Positions 22,715 to 33,248 of a DNA stretch of 64,000 nt are shown here, piece after piece. The stretch's first letter is position 1. Each line of letters opens with the position of its first letter. The notes beneath the pieces are model-generated. The model worked only from the letters and a program-made list of their open reading frames with translations, was not told the origin of the DNA and searched no databases. The stretch comes from Oncomelania hupensis (Eukaryota > Mollusca > Gastropoda > Littorinimorpha > Pomatiopsidae): assembly GCA_036898135.1 (NCBI GenBank), contig CM072517.1, forward strand, positions 61,253,960-61,317,959, read 5' to 3'. The translations under genes and the position numbers were made by a program.

Positions 22715-25700
22715 TTACAAGTGCAGTCGACTCAAATAGTCTGCGCCAACATTGTCTTTCCCTTTGATAACTTTGACTGTGAAAGAATACTGTTGCAGCT
22801 GGAGAGCCCACCTCATCAGTCGACCATTCTCAGTCTTGGTTTTCTGCAAATATGTGAGTGGTTGGTGGTCCGTCTCCAAAGTGAAATGTGTTGAATACAG
22901 GTACTGTTCAAATTTCTTGACAGCCCATACCACTCCCAAACACTCCTTTTCGATGGTCGAGTAGTTTTTCTCTGCACGGTTAAGCTTCTTGCTTGCATAG
23001 GCTACTGGCTGTAACCCTTGCCCTTGATCTTGCAGTAAAACTGCTCCCACTGCAACATCTGATGCGTCACTCCTCAGAGTAAATGGTTTGCTGACGTCAG
23101 GTAGCAATAACACTGGTTTGCTTACCAAGCAATCTTTGAGTTTAACGAATGCTGCTTCACATGTTTCATCCCAGGCCACTTTTTCTGGTAGACCTTTCTT
23201 TGTCAAATCAGTCAACGGAGCGCTGATTTCCGCATAGTTGCTGATGTATTTCCTGTAGAACCCCACTAGTCCTAGGAATGCTCTGACTTCCTTCTTTGTG
23301 ATCGGTCTGCTGGCTGACCTGATTTTCTCTGTTTTGTCATCATCAGGCATGACTGTGCCTCCACCCACATGATGACCCAAATAGTCCAACTCCCCGAAAC
23401 CAAAGTAGCACTTAGAGGGTTTCGCTGTAAGACCTGCCTCCTCCAACCTTTTCAACACAGCATCAATGGCCTCTACATGCTGTTCCCACGTTTCAGTGGC
23501 AATGATGATGTCATCAATGAAATGTTCAATATCATCACGCTTCAGAGGTTCAAGTAGCTTGCGCATCATTCGAGTGAAAATAGAACTCGCAGTCTTGATA
23601 CCAAATGGAAGATAAGCGAAACAGTACTGTCCCATGGGTGTACTAAACGCCGTCTTCGGTTTATCCTCTTCTTTGACTGATATCTGCCAATACCCTTTCG
23701 TCAAATCTATCTTTGACAAATAGCGTGCTTTCTGCAATTTTGCAAAGATTTGTGGCACATCAGGAATAGGTTCCGAATCGAACTCTACCTGCTTGTTGAG
23801 GCGTCTATAGTCAATACAGAAACGTATTTCACCATCCTTCTTCTTCGCCAACACAATCGGACTATTGTAAGGCGACACTGTTGGTTCAATGACCCCCAAC
23901 TCCAACATGTCAATGACCTCCTTCTTCACTGTTTCTACCTGCGCAAATGGTAGCAGGTATTGCTTCACATGCACTGGCTCTTTTGACGTAAGTCTGAATT
24001 CACATTCTTCGATTTTACATTTCCCTGGTATGTCTTTAAGCACCTTTTCTCTCCTATCGCAAATAGACAAGATTTCAGCCTGTTTGTGCTCGTCCAACTC
24101 AGGGTTGATCTTCACGTCTCTGGGACCTTCTTTTGCATGCAACGTAAGCATAGGAAAACGATCTATGCCTAGTGCTCCCATCTCTTCATCGTACACATCG
24201 TCAACCACAACGCTCACTTCCTGCTCATCTGTCTCCATGACCACCGCGTTTGGCTGTGCTTCATCTGTCCCTGTTTGCTTTCCGTCACGTTCGACGTACA
24301 ATTTCAGCAAATTCGCATGTAGCAGTTTTTCATGTCCCCTTATCTTGATCCTGTAGTTGCAGCTGCCCACTTTCTCCACAACTGGATAAGGACCTTTCCA
24401 CGTTAGCTGCAGCTTGTTGTGTTTTGCGGGCAACAAAAGCAAAACTTTGTCCCCGACCTCAAATTTTCTGTCTTTGGTCTTTTTGTCGTACACCCTTGTG
24501 TACCTGAGCGCTGCCTTGCTGAGGTTGTTCTTGGCAATCTCACAAGTTTTCTCGATTTTGTTCGTGAGATCCGTGATATGGCTAATCGTGGATCGCACTT
24601 CCTCTCCTGCATCCTCATTTGTCCACACCTGACGTAGAACCTGCATAGGCCCTCGTACTTCACGCCCATACAACAGTTCAAAAGGCGAAAATTGCAAGCT
24701 TTCTTGCGGTACCTCCCTGTAAGCAAATAATAACGCTGGCAAAAACTTGTCCCAGTCTTTGGGCTGTTCTTGACAAAGTCTCTTCATCATGTCCTTGAGT
24801 GTAGCATTGAACTTCTCTGTCAAACCATTTGTTTGCGGGTGAAAGGGTGTAGTATGGATCCCCTTTATGTTGAGAAGCTTGTTCACTCTCTCCATGATTT
24901 CGCTGGTGAATTGGGTACCCCTATCTGTGATCACTTCCTTAGGAATTCCCATCCTGGTCCAATAGACCCACAATGCCTCGCTCACTGTCTCTGCCCTAAT
25001 ATCCTTCAGAGGTGTCGCTTCTACATACCGTGTGGCATAGTCAACCATGGTCAATATGTATCGATGACCCCTGCTGGACGCTGGTAGTATCGGACCAATG
25101 ATATCTACCCCAACTCGCTCGAAAGGTGTGCTGATAAGCGGCATGCTTTTCATCGGAACCTTCCTAGTAGCTCCCTTCCTCGTGCTCCTCTGACACACGT
25201 CACATGACGCACAATAACGTTTGACGTCACCACAGATACCCGGCCAATAGAAATCACGCCATATCCGGTCGCGAGTTCGGCGTACTCCTTGATGTCCTGC
25301 CATCGGTGTATCATGAGCCAATTTGAGCACATCTGATCGGTACCGTTCTGGTACTACCACTTGTCTACATGGTTTACCTTCACTCATGTAAACTCTGTAC
25401 AAAATGTCTTTCTTCCACTCGTAGTGGGTTTCTTGTTTGAGCCCTAGCTCTGCCCTTTCCCGAATCTTTCCCAAAGTCGGGTCTGCCTTCTGTTCCTTAG
25501 ATAGATCTTCAGGACGTATTTGCCCTAAGTCAATCTGCTTAGGAATCCACGGCTTGGCTTGTGCTTGTTGCTTCTCCTGCAACCTGGTTTGTACTGGTGC
25601 TACAACTTGTTCCTCCGGTTGCTCTACCAACGGAAACAATGGAACTTTGACCTCAGTCCCGTCTGTCATCTTTCTGCTATTCCCTATCAGAACTTGATGT

Positions 25701-27292
25701 ACCAGTGTTTTCAAAACCAAAACACGCGTTTCTCCAACGAAAAACGGAGTTTCCAAATTCACCACAGCAATGGGCACTTTCTTTCGCTTGGATGAATCTG
25801 CAAGTGTCACGTTCTGATATTCGCCCGTATATTTGCTTGGGGAAACTAAACTTGAATCCACCAATATGCTGCTGGCCCCTGTATCCCGAATACCTTGAGC
25901 CTTTACTCCATCCACTTTCAATTCACAGTTCGGTTCATAGCCGTCTTCACTACACCTGTTACACGGTTTCTGTTCCTGGGTCACGTTGACCGCATTCACA
26001 ACAGCTGACGCTAGGTTTGAGTTTGGTCTGTTTCTATTCACATTTGCCTTTTGGCAATCCCTCATCAAATGTGGGCCTCCACATCGAAAACATCCCTTGA
26101 GGTTTTGCTGAGTCTTGTTCATTCCTGACGCACCCGCGTTACCAGGACATGTCGCTTGACCACTCATCCCTCCACTACGTCGTTGTCCCATGTTTGAATT
26201 CTGCGTTTGCTGGTTAACCCTGGGACGGTTATCCATTCTAGCACTGGGTCCAATGGGCCGCCTCGTTGCTATCGGACCTCCAGCATTCTGCGCATCTTCA
26301 TACGTTTGAGCGTGGACCACAACTTCGTCCACACACGTAGGGTTTCTTTCCCTAATAAATCTTGCCTCCTCTTGAGACACTATCTCCAACATTTTGTCCA
26401 TGAGAATTAAATCTTTTAACTCACCCGATTTCCCCTCTTTCTCAGACAAATCCACCCATCTGTCCAAATACATCCCCATCCTGTTCCTACACTCCCTGAT
26501 GCCTTCATGACTGCCCCGCTTGAATTCCTTGAACCTTTTTCGATATGTTTCAGCGGTCAGTTGGAAACGCCTCATGATCGCTGCCTTGACCATGTCGTAA
26601 TCCATAATCTCCTCATCAGACATCTCAGTGTAGACCTGCCGCGCTTGGCCTCGTAATTGACCAGACAGTCTTATCGCCCACTCATCCTTGTTCCAACCCG
26701 ACAAGGTAGCGATACGCTCAAACTGTTTCAGGTAGACCTCTACATCGTCCTTATCATCCAAATAAGGTACATTCACGTTCAAACAGCTCCTCGCTGTCCT
26801 CGGCTCCGGATAAAAATTTTGATTTTGATCCCCATCATCCGCAGTCCACTCTTGCGCCTTTCTCAACTCAAACTCGTTTTGCATGGCCATTTGTTCCAAT
26901 TTCGCCTTGGCCTCCCTTTCTTCTCTCATAATGCGCTCTTCTCGTTCTTCACGTCGGAGCTGGTCCTCCCGTTGCTCCTGCCGTATCTTCTCCGCTTTCT
27001 CTTCCTCTTCCTTCCGGATCCTCTCCGCTTTCTCTTCCTCCCTTATCCTCTCCGCTTTATCTTCTTCTTCCTTTCGGATCCTCTCAGCTTTCTCTTCCTC
27101 CCTTATCCTCTCCGCTTTATCTTCTTCTTCCTTTCGGATCCTCTCCGCTTTCTCTTCCTTCCTTCTATTTTCCACATACTCTGCCAGATCCTTATCTGTC
27201 AGACCCAGGATGATCCCATCCTGCTTGTAGGCTAGCAGCGGAGACTCAGTCTCCATCTGAACTGGTTGCTGCCTCGGCATCCTCCTAGCCAA
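22715..27292 (-). CDS. Gag-Pol polyprotein, 1525 aa, PR-IN-RT-RH order, intact
   Basis: One open frame. Residues 40-145 form a highly charged coiled coil with repeated EEEKAERIRKEEEDK-like units. Residues 175-335 resemble retrotransposon Gag. A zinc knuckle is at 401-413 (C401, C404, H408, C413), one residue shorter than usual. Protease has DTGAS at 470-474. Integrase follows: zinc-binding H660/H667/C697/C700, catalytic D730, D790 and E826 (35 residues between the last two), and a GPY/F module near 965-970. Reverse transcriptase spans about 1105-1300 with FIDD at 1258-1261, then RNase H (D1409, E1450, D1475) to the C-terminus. No stop or frame change occurs and all key residues are present, so it may be functional. 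The ATG at 27292 is the only plausible long-frame start. Confidence 0.95.
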   Translation of the reverse strand: MARRMPRQQPVQMETESPLLAYKQDGIILGLTDKDLAEYVENRRKEEKAERIRKEEEDKAERIREEEKAERIRKEEEDKAERIREEEKAERIRKEEEEKAEKIRQEQREDQLRREEREERIMREEREAKAKLEQMAMQNEFELRKAQEWTADDGDQNQNFYPEPRTARSCLNVNVPYLDDKDDVEVYLKQFERIATLSGWNKDEWAIRLSGQLRGQARQVYTEMSDEEIMDYDMVKAAIMRRFQLTAETYRKRFKEFKRGSHEGIRECRNRMGMYLDRWVDLSEKEGKSGELKDLILMDKMLEIVSQEEARFIRERNPTCVDEVVVHAQTYEDAQNAGGPIATRRPIGPSARMDNRPRVNQQTQNSNMGQRRSGGMSGQATCPGNAGASGMNKTQQNLKGCFRCGGPHLMRDCQKANVNRNRPNSNLASAVVNAVNVTQEQKPCNRCSEDGYEPNCELKVDGVKAQGIRDTGASSILVDSSLVSPSKYTGEYQNVTLADSSKRKKVPIAVVNLETPFFVGETRVLVLKTLVHQVLIGNSRKMTDGTEVKVPLFPLVEQPEEQVVAPVQTRLQEKQQAQAKPWIPKQIDLGQIRPEDLSKEQKADPTLGKIRERAELGLKQETHYEWKKDILYRVYMSEGKPCRQVVVPERYRSDVLKLAHDTPMAGHQGVRRTRDRIWRDFYWPGICGDVKRYCASCDVCQRSTRKGATRKVPMKSMPLISTPFERVGVDIIGPILPASSRGHRYILTMVDYATRYVEATPLKDIRAETVSEALWVYWTRMGIPKEVITDRGTQFTSEIMERVNKLLNIKGIHTTPFHPQTNGLTEKFNATLKDMMKRLCQEQPKDWDKFLPALLFAYREVPQESLQFSPFELLYGREVRGPMQVLRQVWTNEDAGEEVRSTISHITDLTNKIEKTCEIAKNNLSKAALRYTRVYDKKTKDRKFEVGDKVLLLLPAKHNKLQLTWKGPYPVVEKVGSCNYRIKIRGHEKLLHANLLKLYVERDGKQTGTDEAQPNAVVMETDEQEVSVVVDDVYDEEMGALGIDRFPMLTLHAKEGPRDVKINPELDEHKQAEILSICDRREKVLKDIPGKCKIEECEFRLTSKEPVHVKQYLLPFAQVETVKKEVIDMLELGVIEPTVSPYNSPIVLAKKKDGEIRFCIDYRRLNKQVEFDSEPIPDVPQIFAKLQKARYLSKIDLTKGYWQISVKEEDKPKTAFSTPMGQYCFAYLPFGIKTASSIFTRMMRKLLEPLKRDDIEHFIDDIIIATETWEQHVEAIDAVLKRLEEAGLTAKPSKCYFGFGELDYLGHHVGGGTVMPDDDKTEKIRSASRPITKKEVRAFLGLVGFYRKYISNYAEISAPLTDLTKKGLPEKVAWDETCEAAFVKLKDCLVSKPVLLLPDVSKPFTLRSDASDVAVGAVLLQDQGQGLQPVAYASKKLNRAEKNYSTIEKECLGVVWAVKKFEQYLYSTHFTLETDHQPLTYLQKTKTENGRLMRWALQLQQYSFTVKVIKGKDNVGADYLSRLHL

Positions 27293-28405
27293 ACTTTCCC
27301 TAAACTAATCCTGCTTTACTACACGTAACCCTGGTAGATAAAACCACAGACTATTTAGGCCTCTAACGTACTCGCCTTTCCAAAGGTTAAAGTACTACAA
27401 CGGATACGCCTGCGCCCTAGCCCCAAACCGGCTATTCTATCACAGCTATCCTTACGTGAACGGTTATACACTAATAACACGATCACCGACGATAATCCAC
27501 CACCTTTCAGATTATCATCCACACTTAGTCTCCTGGTTAAGTAAAACGTCTAACTAGACCCACATTTACTAACCAGCACTACCAATTACCACAATTGGTT
27601 AAACTGTCAATCGGACACTACCGAATCTGACTTTCAGACCCTCAACTAGAAATAATTCTTGGTTAGAGGTTTGACCAGACTAAGCAACACAGAGCTAATT
27701 AGGTTGACCCCTCACCGATCAATACCTAACCTCTAGCCTGTCTTCGAACAACACTGAAACTACAATGTTTTCGGAACATCCAACTTACTTAAAGTTTAAG
27801 CTGGAAAACTTACTTTCAAACTATGACCGATACTTTACCCTACATACTCCATCAGGATAATAAACGTCATAGGTTGCAGAAACTGTTCAGTCTAAGTATA
27901 CCTTCGACCAAAACACTAGTACCTACGTACAATAGCTATTGCAAACTCTGCAATCAAAGGTTCGAAATTTTGGAAAAGTAAAACGTATACCCAAAATATC
28001 TTTAATCCTACTACGGATAATACCGGTCTTCACTTCTCAACCGCCAGAATAAATAATTTCAAACGAGATGATTTCCCTGAAGATACTTGCACAGCTGGGC
28101 TCTCAGACAATATGTACCCACTGATGCACTAACATGTTAGCAGATATAATGCACATTTTATGTAAGCAATGACTAGCAACAACATAAAACAATATCTTAC
28201 CTATACTGCTCTCTAATCATGCTCATGCAGACGTGCAACAATTACATCAAGGTAACCACAACTTGAAGCAAGAACTTATTATTATGGAAAAAATTATGAA
28301 AACTCGCTGAAGTGTTGAATTTGTAAAGTATTGGATTAATGGTGCACCTCTGACATTAAAAAAATGAATGGCTCGTTACCCCCTAGAATTCTCCAGAAAT
28401 TCTAA
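27293..28405 (-). other. Untranslated leader of the intact element
   Basis: About 1.1 kb between PBS and the gag-pol ATG without a long ORF. I see no structure in it by eye. It should hold packaging or translation signals, but this is inference. Confidence 0.5.
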
Positions 28406-28423
28406 TCCCGGACGATGAACCCA
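28406..28423 (-). other. Candidate primer binding site, intact element
   Basis: Three bases inside the 5' LTR the minus strand reads TGGGTTCATCGTCCGGGA. It starts with TGG, as expected for pairing with a tRNA 3' CCA end. The fit to a normal acceptor and T-stem is off by one base, and I cannot name the tRNA. Confidence 0.5.
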
Positions 28424-28426
28424 GAA

Positions 28427-29916
28427 TGTCGCAAACCTGGGTGTTACTGGGTGATCACTACTGATGAAGGACTACCTTGACTTTCATGACTTACCCCAGA
28501 ACATGGTTTTATTTCAATAAAAAAACCTAAGGTACACCATTTACTTCCAACACTTCACAAACACATAACACGTTTTTCCAAGTTCGATTATTTTATTATA
28601 TTCCGTTCATTTTTCTTCGAAATCGGAACGATAATTTGGCGATACTTTTCGTCGTGGTTACCGAAAATAATGTTTGTTTGGGTTTTTACTTAGCTTTCTA
28701 TTTTTCGTCCTCGTTGAAATCGTTGTTAACAAATGAAGAAACCAGTCTTTAGATGAGTTGTAGAAAAGTTAATAGGAGCTGGAACTTGACGTCGATGTCG
28801 CCGTTAGATCTAAAGGCTGTCCATGACCCACCAGTGACTTCTGTAGCCCTCGTTAACGTACAGTTCCATCTTAGAATCAGTCACTCCGATCATAAGCCAG
28901 ACGTCCGTGAAGAATCCAGTGCCAGTCTCAAAGATGACATCGTCACGTAGATCCAAGACGATTCATACCACAGAATAAAAACACCTGCCGAACAAAACTA
29001 GTCTTAGATATTTGCATGAAAATTATTTCCATACAAACTTAAACTCCTTCAGGTCCGGCTCTGCTTGGAAAAACGTGTTACGATTAATCAACACATCAGT
29101 CCCCTGAAAACCAACTGCATTCAGACGAACCAACTATCTTTCTCTGGAAAAGAAATGCATTCAAACAAACAAACTATTTTTCTCCTCTGGAAAACAAATG
29201 CATTCAATGAACAAACTATCTCACTACTCTGAAAAACAAATGCATTCAATGAACAAACTATTTTTCTCCTCTGAAAAATACATATATTCAATGAACAAAT
29301 CATCACACGTATCAATCTTCTTGGGAAATTATCTTGAATGAAGAAAAATCTAAATATTTACCCTACGGTGCCAGAATTCAGCTAAAGCTGATCAAACGTC
29401 GAGGAACAACTATCTTCCTGGCCCAACCACATCTGACATCATTCAGCCTCCAGCTAAACTGTCGTTGGCACCCCACAGAATAAGTTGCCTCGGAGCTTGG
29501 GTAGAATCCTCCTTGTCCAGTCTAGATCTCTTTCCCAACTGATTGACAGTTTTCCTAACCGATTTCGCCTCTGTTTCATTTTACTAAGGTTACCATACTT
29601 TTATCATTAAAACAACCAATGAAAATTTCCCAACGCAAACAAATGACCTATCACCTCAAATATTATATTTTGTAAAATTAATAGCTCACAACCTCTTTGC
29701 TTTTCCTAAAATTTTATTATTGGCATTAATCACAAACTTTCACACAAAAGAATCATCGATAAAAATCGTCCATTTTATTCTTTTCCAGGAATACACAAAA
29801 TGGCGATTGACACGCAGCAAAATTGACGTCATGTTTCTAAATCTAGCACAGGCACTCTATAAAACAATTTGCACTTGGAAAAATAAAAATACTCGCGAGC
29901 GTTTCGTTTCGCGACA
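28427..29916 (-). repeat. 5' LTR of the intact element
   Basis: Same length as the left copy and nearly identical. As the minus-strand 5' LTR it should carry the promoter; I did not find an unambiguous TATA box. Confidence 0.95.
29110..29299. repeat. Tandem subrepeats inside the right LTR
   Basis: Same array as 21861-22050, same unit number, no indels seen. Confidence 0.8.
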
Positions 29917-29921
29917 AAACG
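29917..29921. other. Target site duplication AAACG, right
   Basis: Matches 21173-21177. The empty site would lie in the TTTTGGCGCTAG-type repeat that continues on both sides. Confidence 0.9.
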
Positions 29922-30060
29922 GGATCACGTGAAGATATTTTTCAATGGTAGAATAACTGTAATTATCCCTTGACATTTATTATCCCATGATATTTGTAAT
30001 TGTCATGTGGGTTCGGGCACTGAATAGAATAGACCCAACTTTTCCCGGCGTGTCGCAAGA
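29922..30060. repeat. AT-rich TTTTGGCGCTAG-type repeat, continuation
   Basis: Continues after the LTR element with TGTAATTATCCCTTGACATT and CCCATGATATTTGTAATTGT. Confidence 0.6.
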
Positions 30061-30175
30061 CTAAAAGGGATGATGTCAGCATAACTGGGCGAAAGACTTC
30101 TACACAGAAGTCACCGGCCAGGACGGAGGAACCTCAGGATACTATAAGTCAACCGACCACGTTCTCGGGGCCACA

Positions 30176-30723
30176 CTGTACAGAGGCTTGATACCACCTC
30201 CAGAGTTTTTTGAATGGAAATAAGTGCAGAGAAGACCAAAATGATGACCAACACCACCAATGGCATGAACACGGACATATAGTCCAAGGCCAATCCCTCA
30301 ACACAGTGCATAGCTTCAAATATTTAGGAGCCATTTGATCAGACGATGGGTCCCGACAAGACGTCCTCTCCAGGATCGCACAAACAACTGCTGCACTGAC
30401 AAGGTCGAAGCTCATTTGGAAAGACAGGACCATCAGTTTACACTCCAAGGTAAGGTTGTTGGGCTCCCTTGTCATCTCCATCTTCCTATACTCTTGCGAA
30501 ACATGGACCCTCACTGCAGACCTACAAAGAAGAATACAAAGCATGGAGATGAGGTGCTACAGAAGACTTCTTGACATTTTCTATACCCAGCGCATCACCA
30601 ATGACGAAGTCCGACAGACCGTGAAGGAAAGGAAACTCCGATGGTATGGCGACGTCGCCAGAGCATCAGGCCTTGCTGCAAAGACCATCCTTCAAGGCAC
30701 GGTGAAAGGAAGTAGAAGAAGAG
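30176..30723 (+). mobile_element. RTE-like LINE fragment, part 1
   Basis: Plus-strand copy from the ISAEKTK region to RASGLAAKTILQGTV, with several frame changes. It is cut by solo LTR copy B and continues at 31922. Confidence 0.82.
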
Positions 30724-31916
30724 TGTGATGATATTCTGGAGAAGATGCGATAATCTTACAAGGGGATTAAGATCTGTATATAGATGAGGCGTTTCACTAT
30801 CTCTATCAGTCTTTCTTTACCAATATTCCTAAGCAATGTGAGAGACTAAATCACGGTACATGGTCACATAAAAATTTATATTTGTTCTCGGGTTTCAAAG
30901 TATCATTGGCTCACTTTAAGGAATGATTTTTGCTAGTCAAATGACTAGTTTAATTGGTCTCAAGAGAAGAAGAGCAAGTGGACACACGACAATACAATTA
31001 GAATGACACCAGTCGTATTTATGTCATTTCAACTTTTATATCTTCAACACAAGTTCTAACATGACTTTAATTAAATGTAATTAATAATTATAAACTGTTC
31101 AATGTGCTTGGAAAGTTCTTTAGCAGGACTTCTTCATCATGTGCTAAGTAGATCTATTTGTTTGATGGTCTAATATTGTTCCGAGTGGTTTTGACATCAG
31201 TTGCAGCTGGGAGGGGACTTAGCTCTCAGTTTCTGTGAGTGCTTGAGTTAGCTCTCAGTTTCTGTGAGTGCTTGAGTCTGGTGGTCACTCTGAGGGAGTC
31301 TAGTCACTCCCAGGAAGATCGGGCGAGTCTAGTAGCTAAGGGGCCGGACGTGGTGAGGTAGATTCTAGTTGATATCCTTACTTCTAGTCTCTGGGAACCG
31401 TGAAACCGTCTCTAGTCTATCTCTCTGTTGGTGATGGCTGAGGATTTTTTCACTTCAGGCTGTTCCTTGACCCTCGTGGTCCTACGCTTTGTGTTAATAA
31501 GTACGGAGGATATAAAGGAATCTACTTCCTCTCCGACCAATCATCTTGTTCTCGCGAATATGTGAATCTTTTATCGGTCGTCTTTGTCCTCTTGTCCTGC
31601 CTCTGGGACACTATCTGTTACGTCTCAACTTCGAGTATCAAGGGAGAGATGCAGGGTAGATTGAAGAGTGATCTGATTCGCGTGGCTACTTAGCAGTCCA
31701 GTGACACCGTTCAGATGTCCAATTGGGCTAAGTTACATTCTTTATAGCGAGTTCGGCATGATACTAACGGGAGTGAACGTCTCAAGGATGTTAATTTAAT
31801 ATAGGCGAACCTTCCCTTAGGGAGCTGGTAAATTAACATCAGGTTTTGTTAAATACTATCTGTTTATCTTTAAGCTAAGTTCCAAAATCTTTGTCGTCAA
31901 CATTTCTGATATAACA
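30724..31916. mobile_element. Solo LTR, third family, copy B
   Basis: 1193 bp, TGTGATGATATTCTGG...TATAACA, with the 5-bp duplication AAGAG at 30719-30723 and 31917-31921. It splits an RTE-like LINE. It carries a local duplication (AGCTCTCAGTTTCTGTGAGT, twice, at 31220-31280) and lacks about 350 bp present in copy A. Confidence 0.9.
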
Positions 31917-31921
31917 AAGAG

Positions 31922-32090
31922 GTAGACCGAGAAAGAGGTAGGAGGACAACATTCGAGAATGGACTGGCTCGACACTGAGCAAAGCCATGAGGGTTGTTAA
32001 GGACAGAAAAAGTTGGAGTACTCTGGTTAAACGATCAACTGTGGTGCCCCAGGGATTTTCGAGTTAGGGGATAGGATAGGATATGATAGG
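31922..32090 (+). mobile_element. RTE-like LINE fragment, part 2
   Basis: Continues from the GRPRKR region through the C-terminus to the (GGATA)n tail at 32073-32090. The tail abuts the TTTTGGCGCTAG-type repeat. Confidence 0.82.
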
Positions 32091-32150
32091 GTTTGTAATT
32101 ATCCCATATTTGTACTGATTAGGTTTTGGCGCTAGGAGTCCGTCATACTA
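32091..32150. repeat. AT-rich TTTTGGCGCTAG-type repeat, further part
   Basis: TTTGTAATTATCCCATATTT followed by GGTTTTGGCGCTAGGAGTCC. The RTE-like LINE stands between this and 30060. Confidence 0.6.
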
Positions 32151-33248
32151 AGTCACGTAAGTTCATCCCAAGAAGGGGTTCGAACTTACGACCATCGGCA
32201 TTCAGTTCAGCTCACAGTTCTTACTTACAGTGGGTAAAGATATCCTCTATGAACCAATTAATTCATACCTTCAGTGCCAGAAGTAAGTACTTAGACCTTC
32301 ACCAGGACACTGAAATATTAGTTCCTTTTCCAGCTCCAAATTGATGTTGGCACCTGAGTGACTTCAGCAACTCTTTGAGTTGGTCACTGCGCTATACAAG
32401 AGCAACTGATTATTTCATTTTGTAATAAATACAATTTGATTACTTTCTCTTACGTGATTGCATTATTTTACGTGATTGCATTATTTTACGTGATTATTTT
32501 ATTTTACATTAGACACAGCTTACCTGATTACTTTAGATTACCTGATTATTTTACCACATACACAGTCATTAGATACAGGCTAACCTGAATAATTTATTTT
32601 TATATTAGATACAGCCTAACCTTATTACTGTATCTTACATTAAATATAGTATAACCTTATTACTTAATGTTACTTCATAATTATGAGTCTAAACTGATCA
32701 CACAATGAAGACGTGCCGTATCTATGGTTACGTCTTTGTTTACATTTTTTTTGTATAACAGAAAATGAGTACCAAGAGAAGTAAGCAATATACATACTTG
32801 AAGGGGGTCTTTTTAGAGTAGATTGCTTCCCTTTGACCATATTTTTGACAAAGATATTAATTTTTATTTTATTTTATTTTATTTTTCTCTAAGACTCCTG
32901 TGTGACAAATGCCTCTTCAGATTGTGCTTTCATGATTATTTCTGTGTAAAATTCATTTCTACAGTGTTTTTACAGCATAAAAACAAGAGAATCAAATATT
33001 TTCATTAAAAAATGGGTGCAACATATAAAAGTGATGTGTTTTTGGTGCAAAATATCTTTTTTTCTGGAGGATTATAACAGATTGGTGGTAAGTGAAATTA
33101 AAAATACATACTTTAAGCTTTCATTTGCAATTTATGTTATGTTTCTATGTTGTCTAGTACATTTGGTGTGATTTTTTTTAAATGGCCTAAAATTCTGCGA
33201 CTTCAATGAGTTAGATACAGTCTAATCTGTGCCCGTGTGTCGTGACAG
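32151..33248. other. Intron DNA before exon 13
   Basis: AT-rich with a decayed tandem repeat. No open frame of note. Confidence 0.5.
32454..32660. repeat. Decayed tandem repeat
   Basis: Repeated TTAGATACAGCCTAACCT-like blocks with ATTATTTTA spacers; a further block is at 33207-33225 just before exon 13. Confidence 0.6.

Larger units (their letters stand above)
21178..29916 (-). mobile_element. Complete LTR retrotransposon, Ty3/gypsy type with protease-integrase-RT-RNase H order (Gmr1-like)
   Basis: An 8739-bp element on the minus strand: 1490-bp LTRs at both ends (TGTCGC...CGACA), a 5-bp target duplication AAACG, a candidate PBS, a roughly 1.1-kb leader, one 1525-codon gag-pol frame and a purine-rich PPT. 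In pol the integrase lies before the reverse transcriptase. This order, rare within Ty3/gypsy relatives, is known from Gmr1-type elements first described in deuterostomes. The two LTRs are collinear without indels. By eye I find one mismatch (21826 A versus 29075 G), so insertion was recent. No env-like frame and no chromodomain follow RNase H. The element sits antisense in the last confirmed intron of the host gene, inside an older AT-rich repeat. Confidence 0.95.

Noticed and set aside
24403..24726. Genes on either strand overlapping the gag-pol frame
   Set aside because: Shadow frames of a 1525-codon ORF with clear domain homology.
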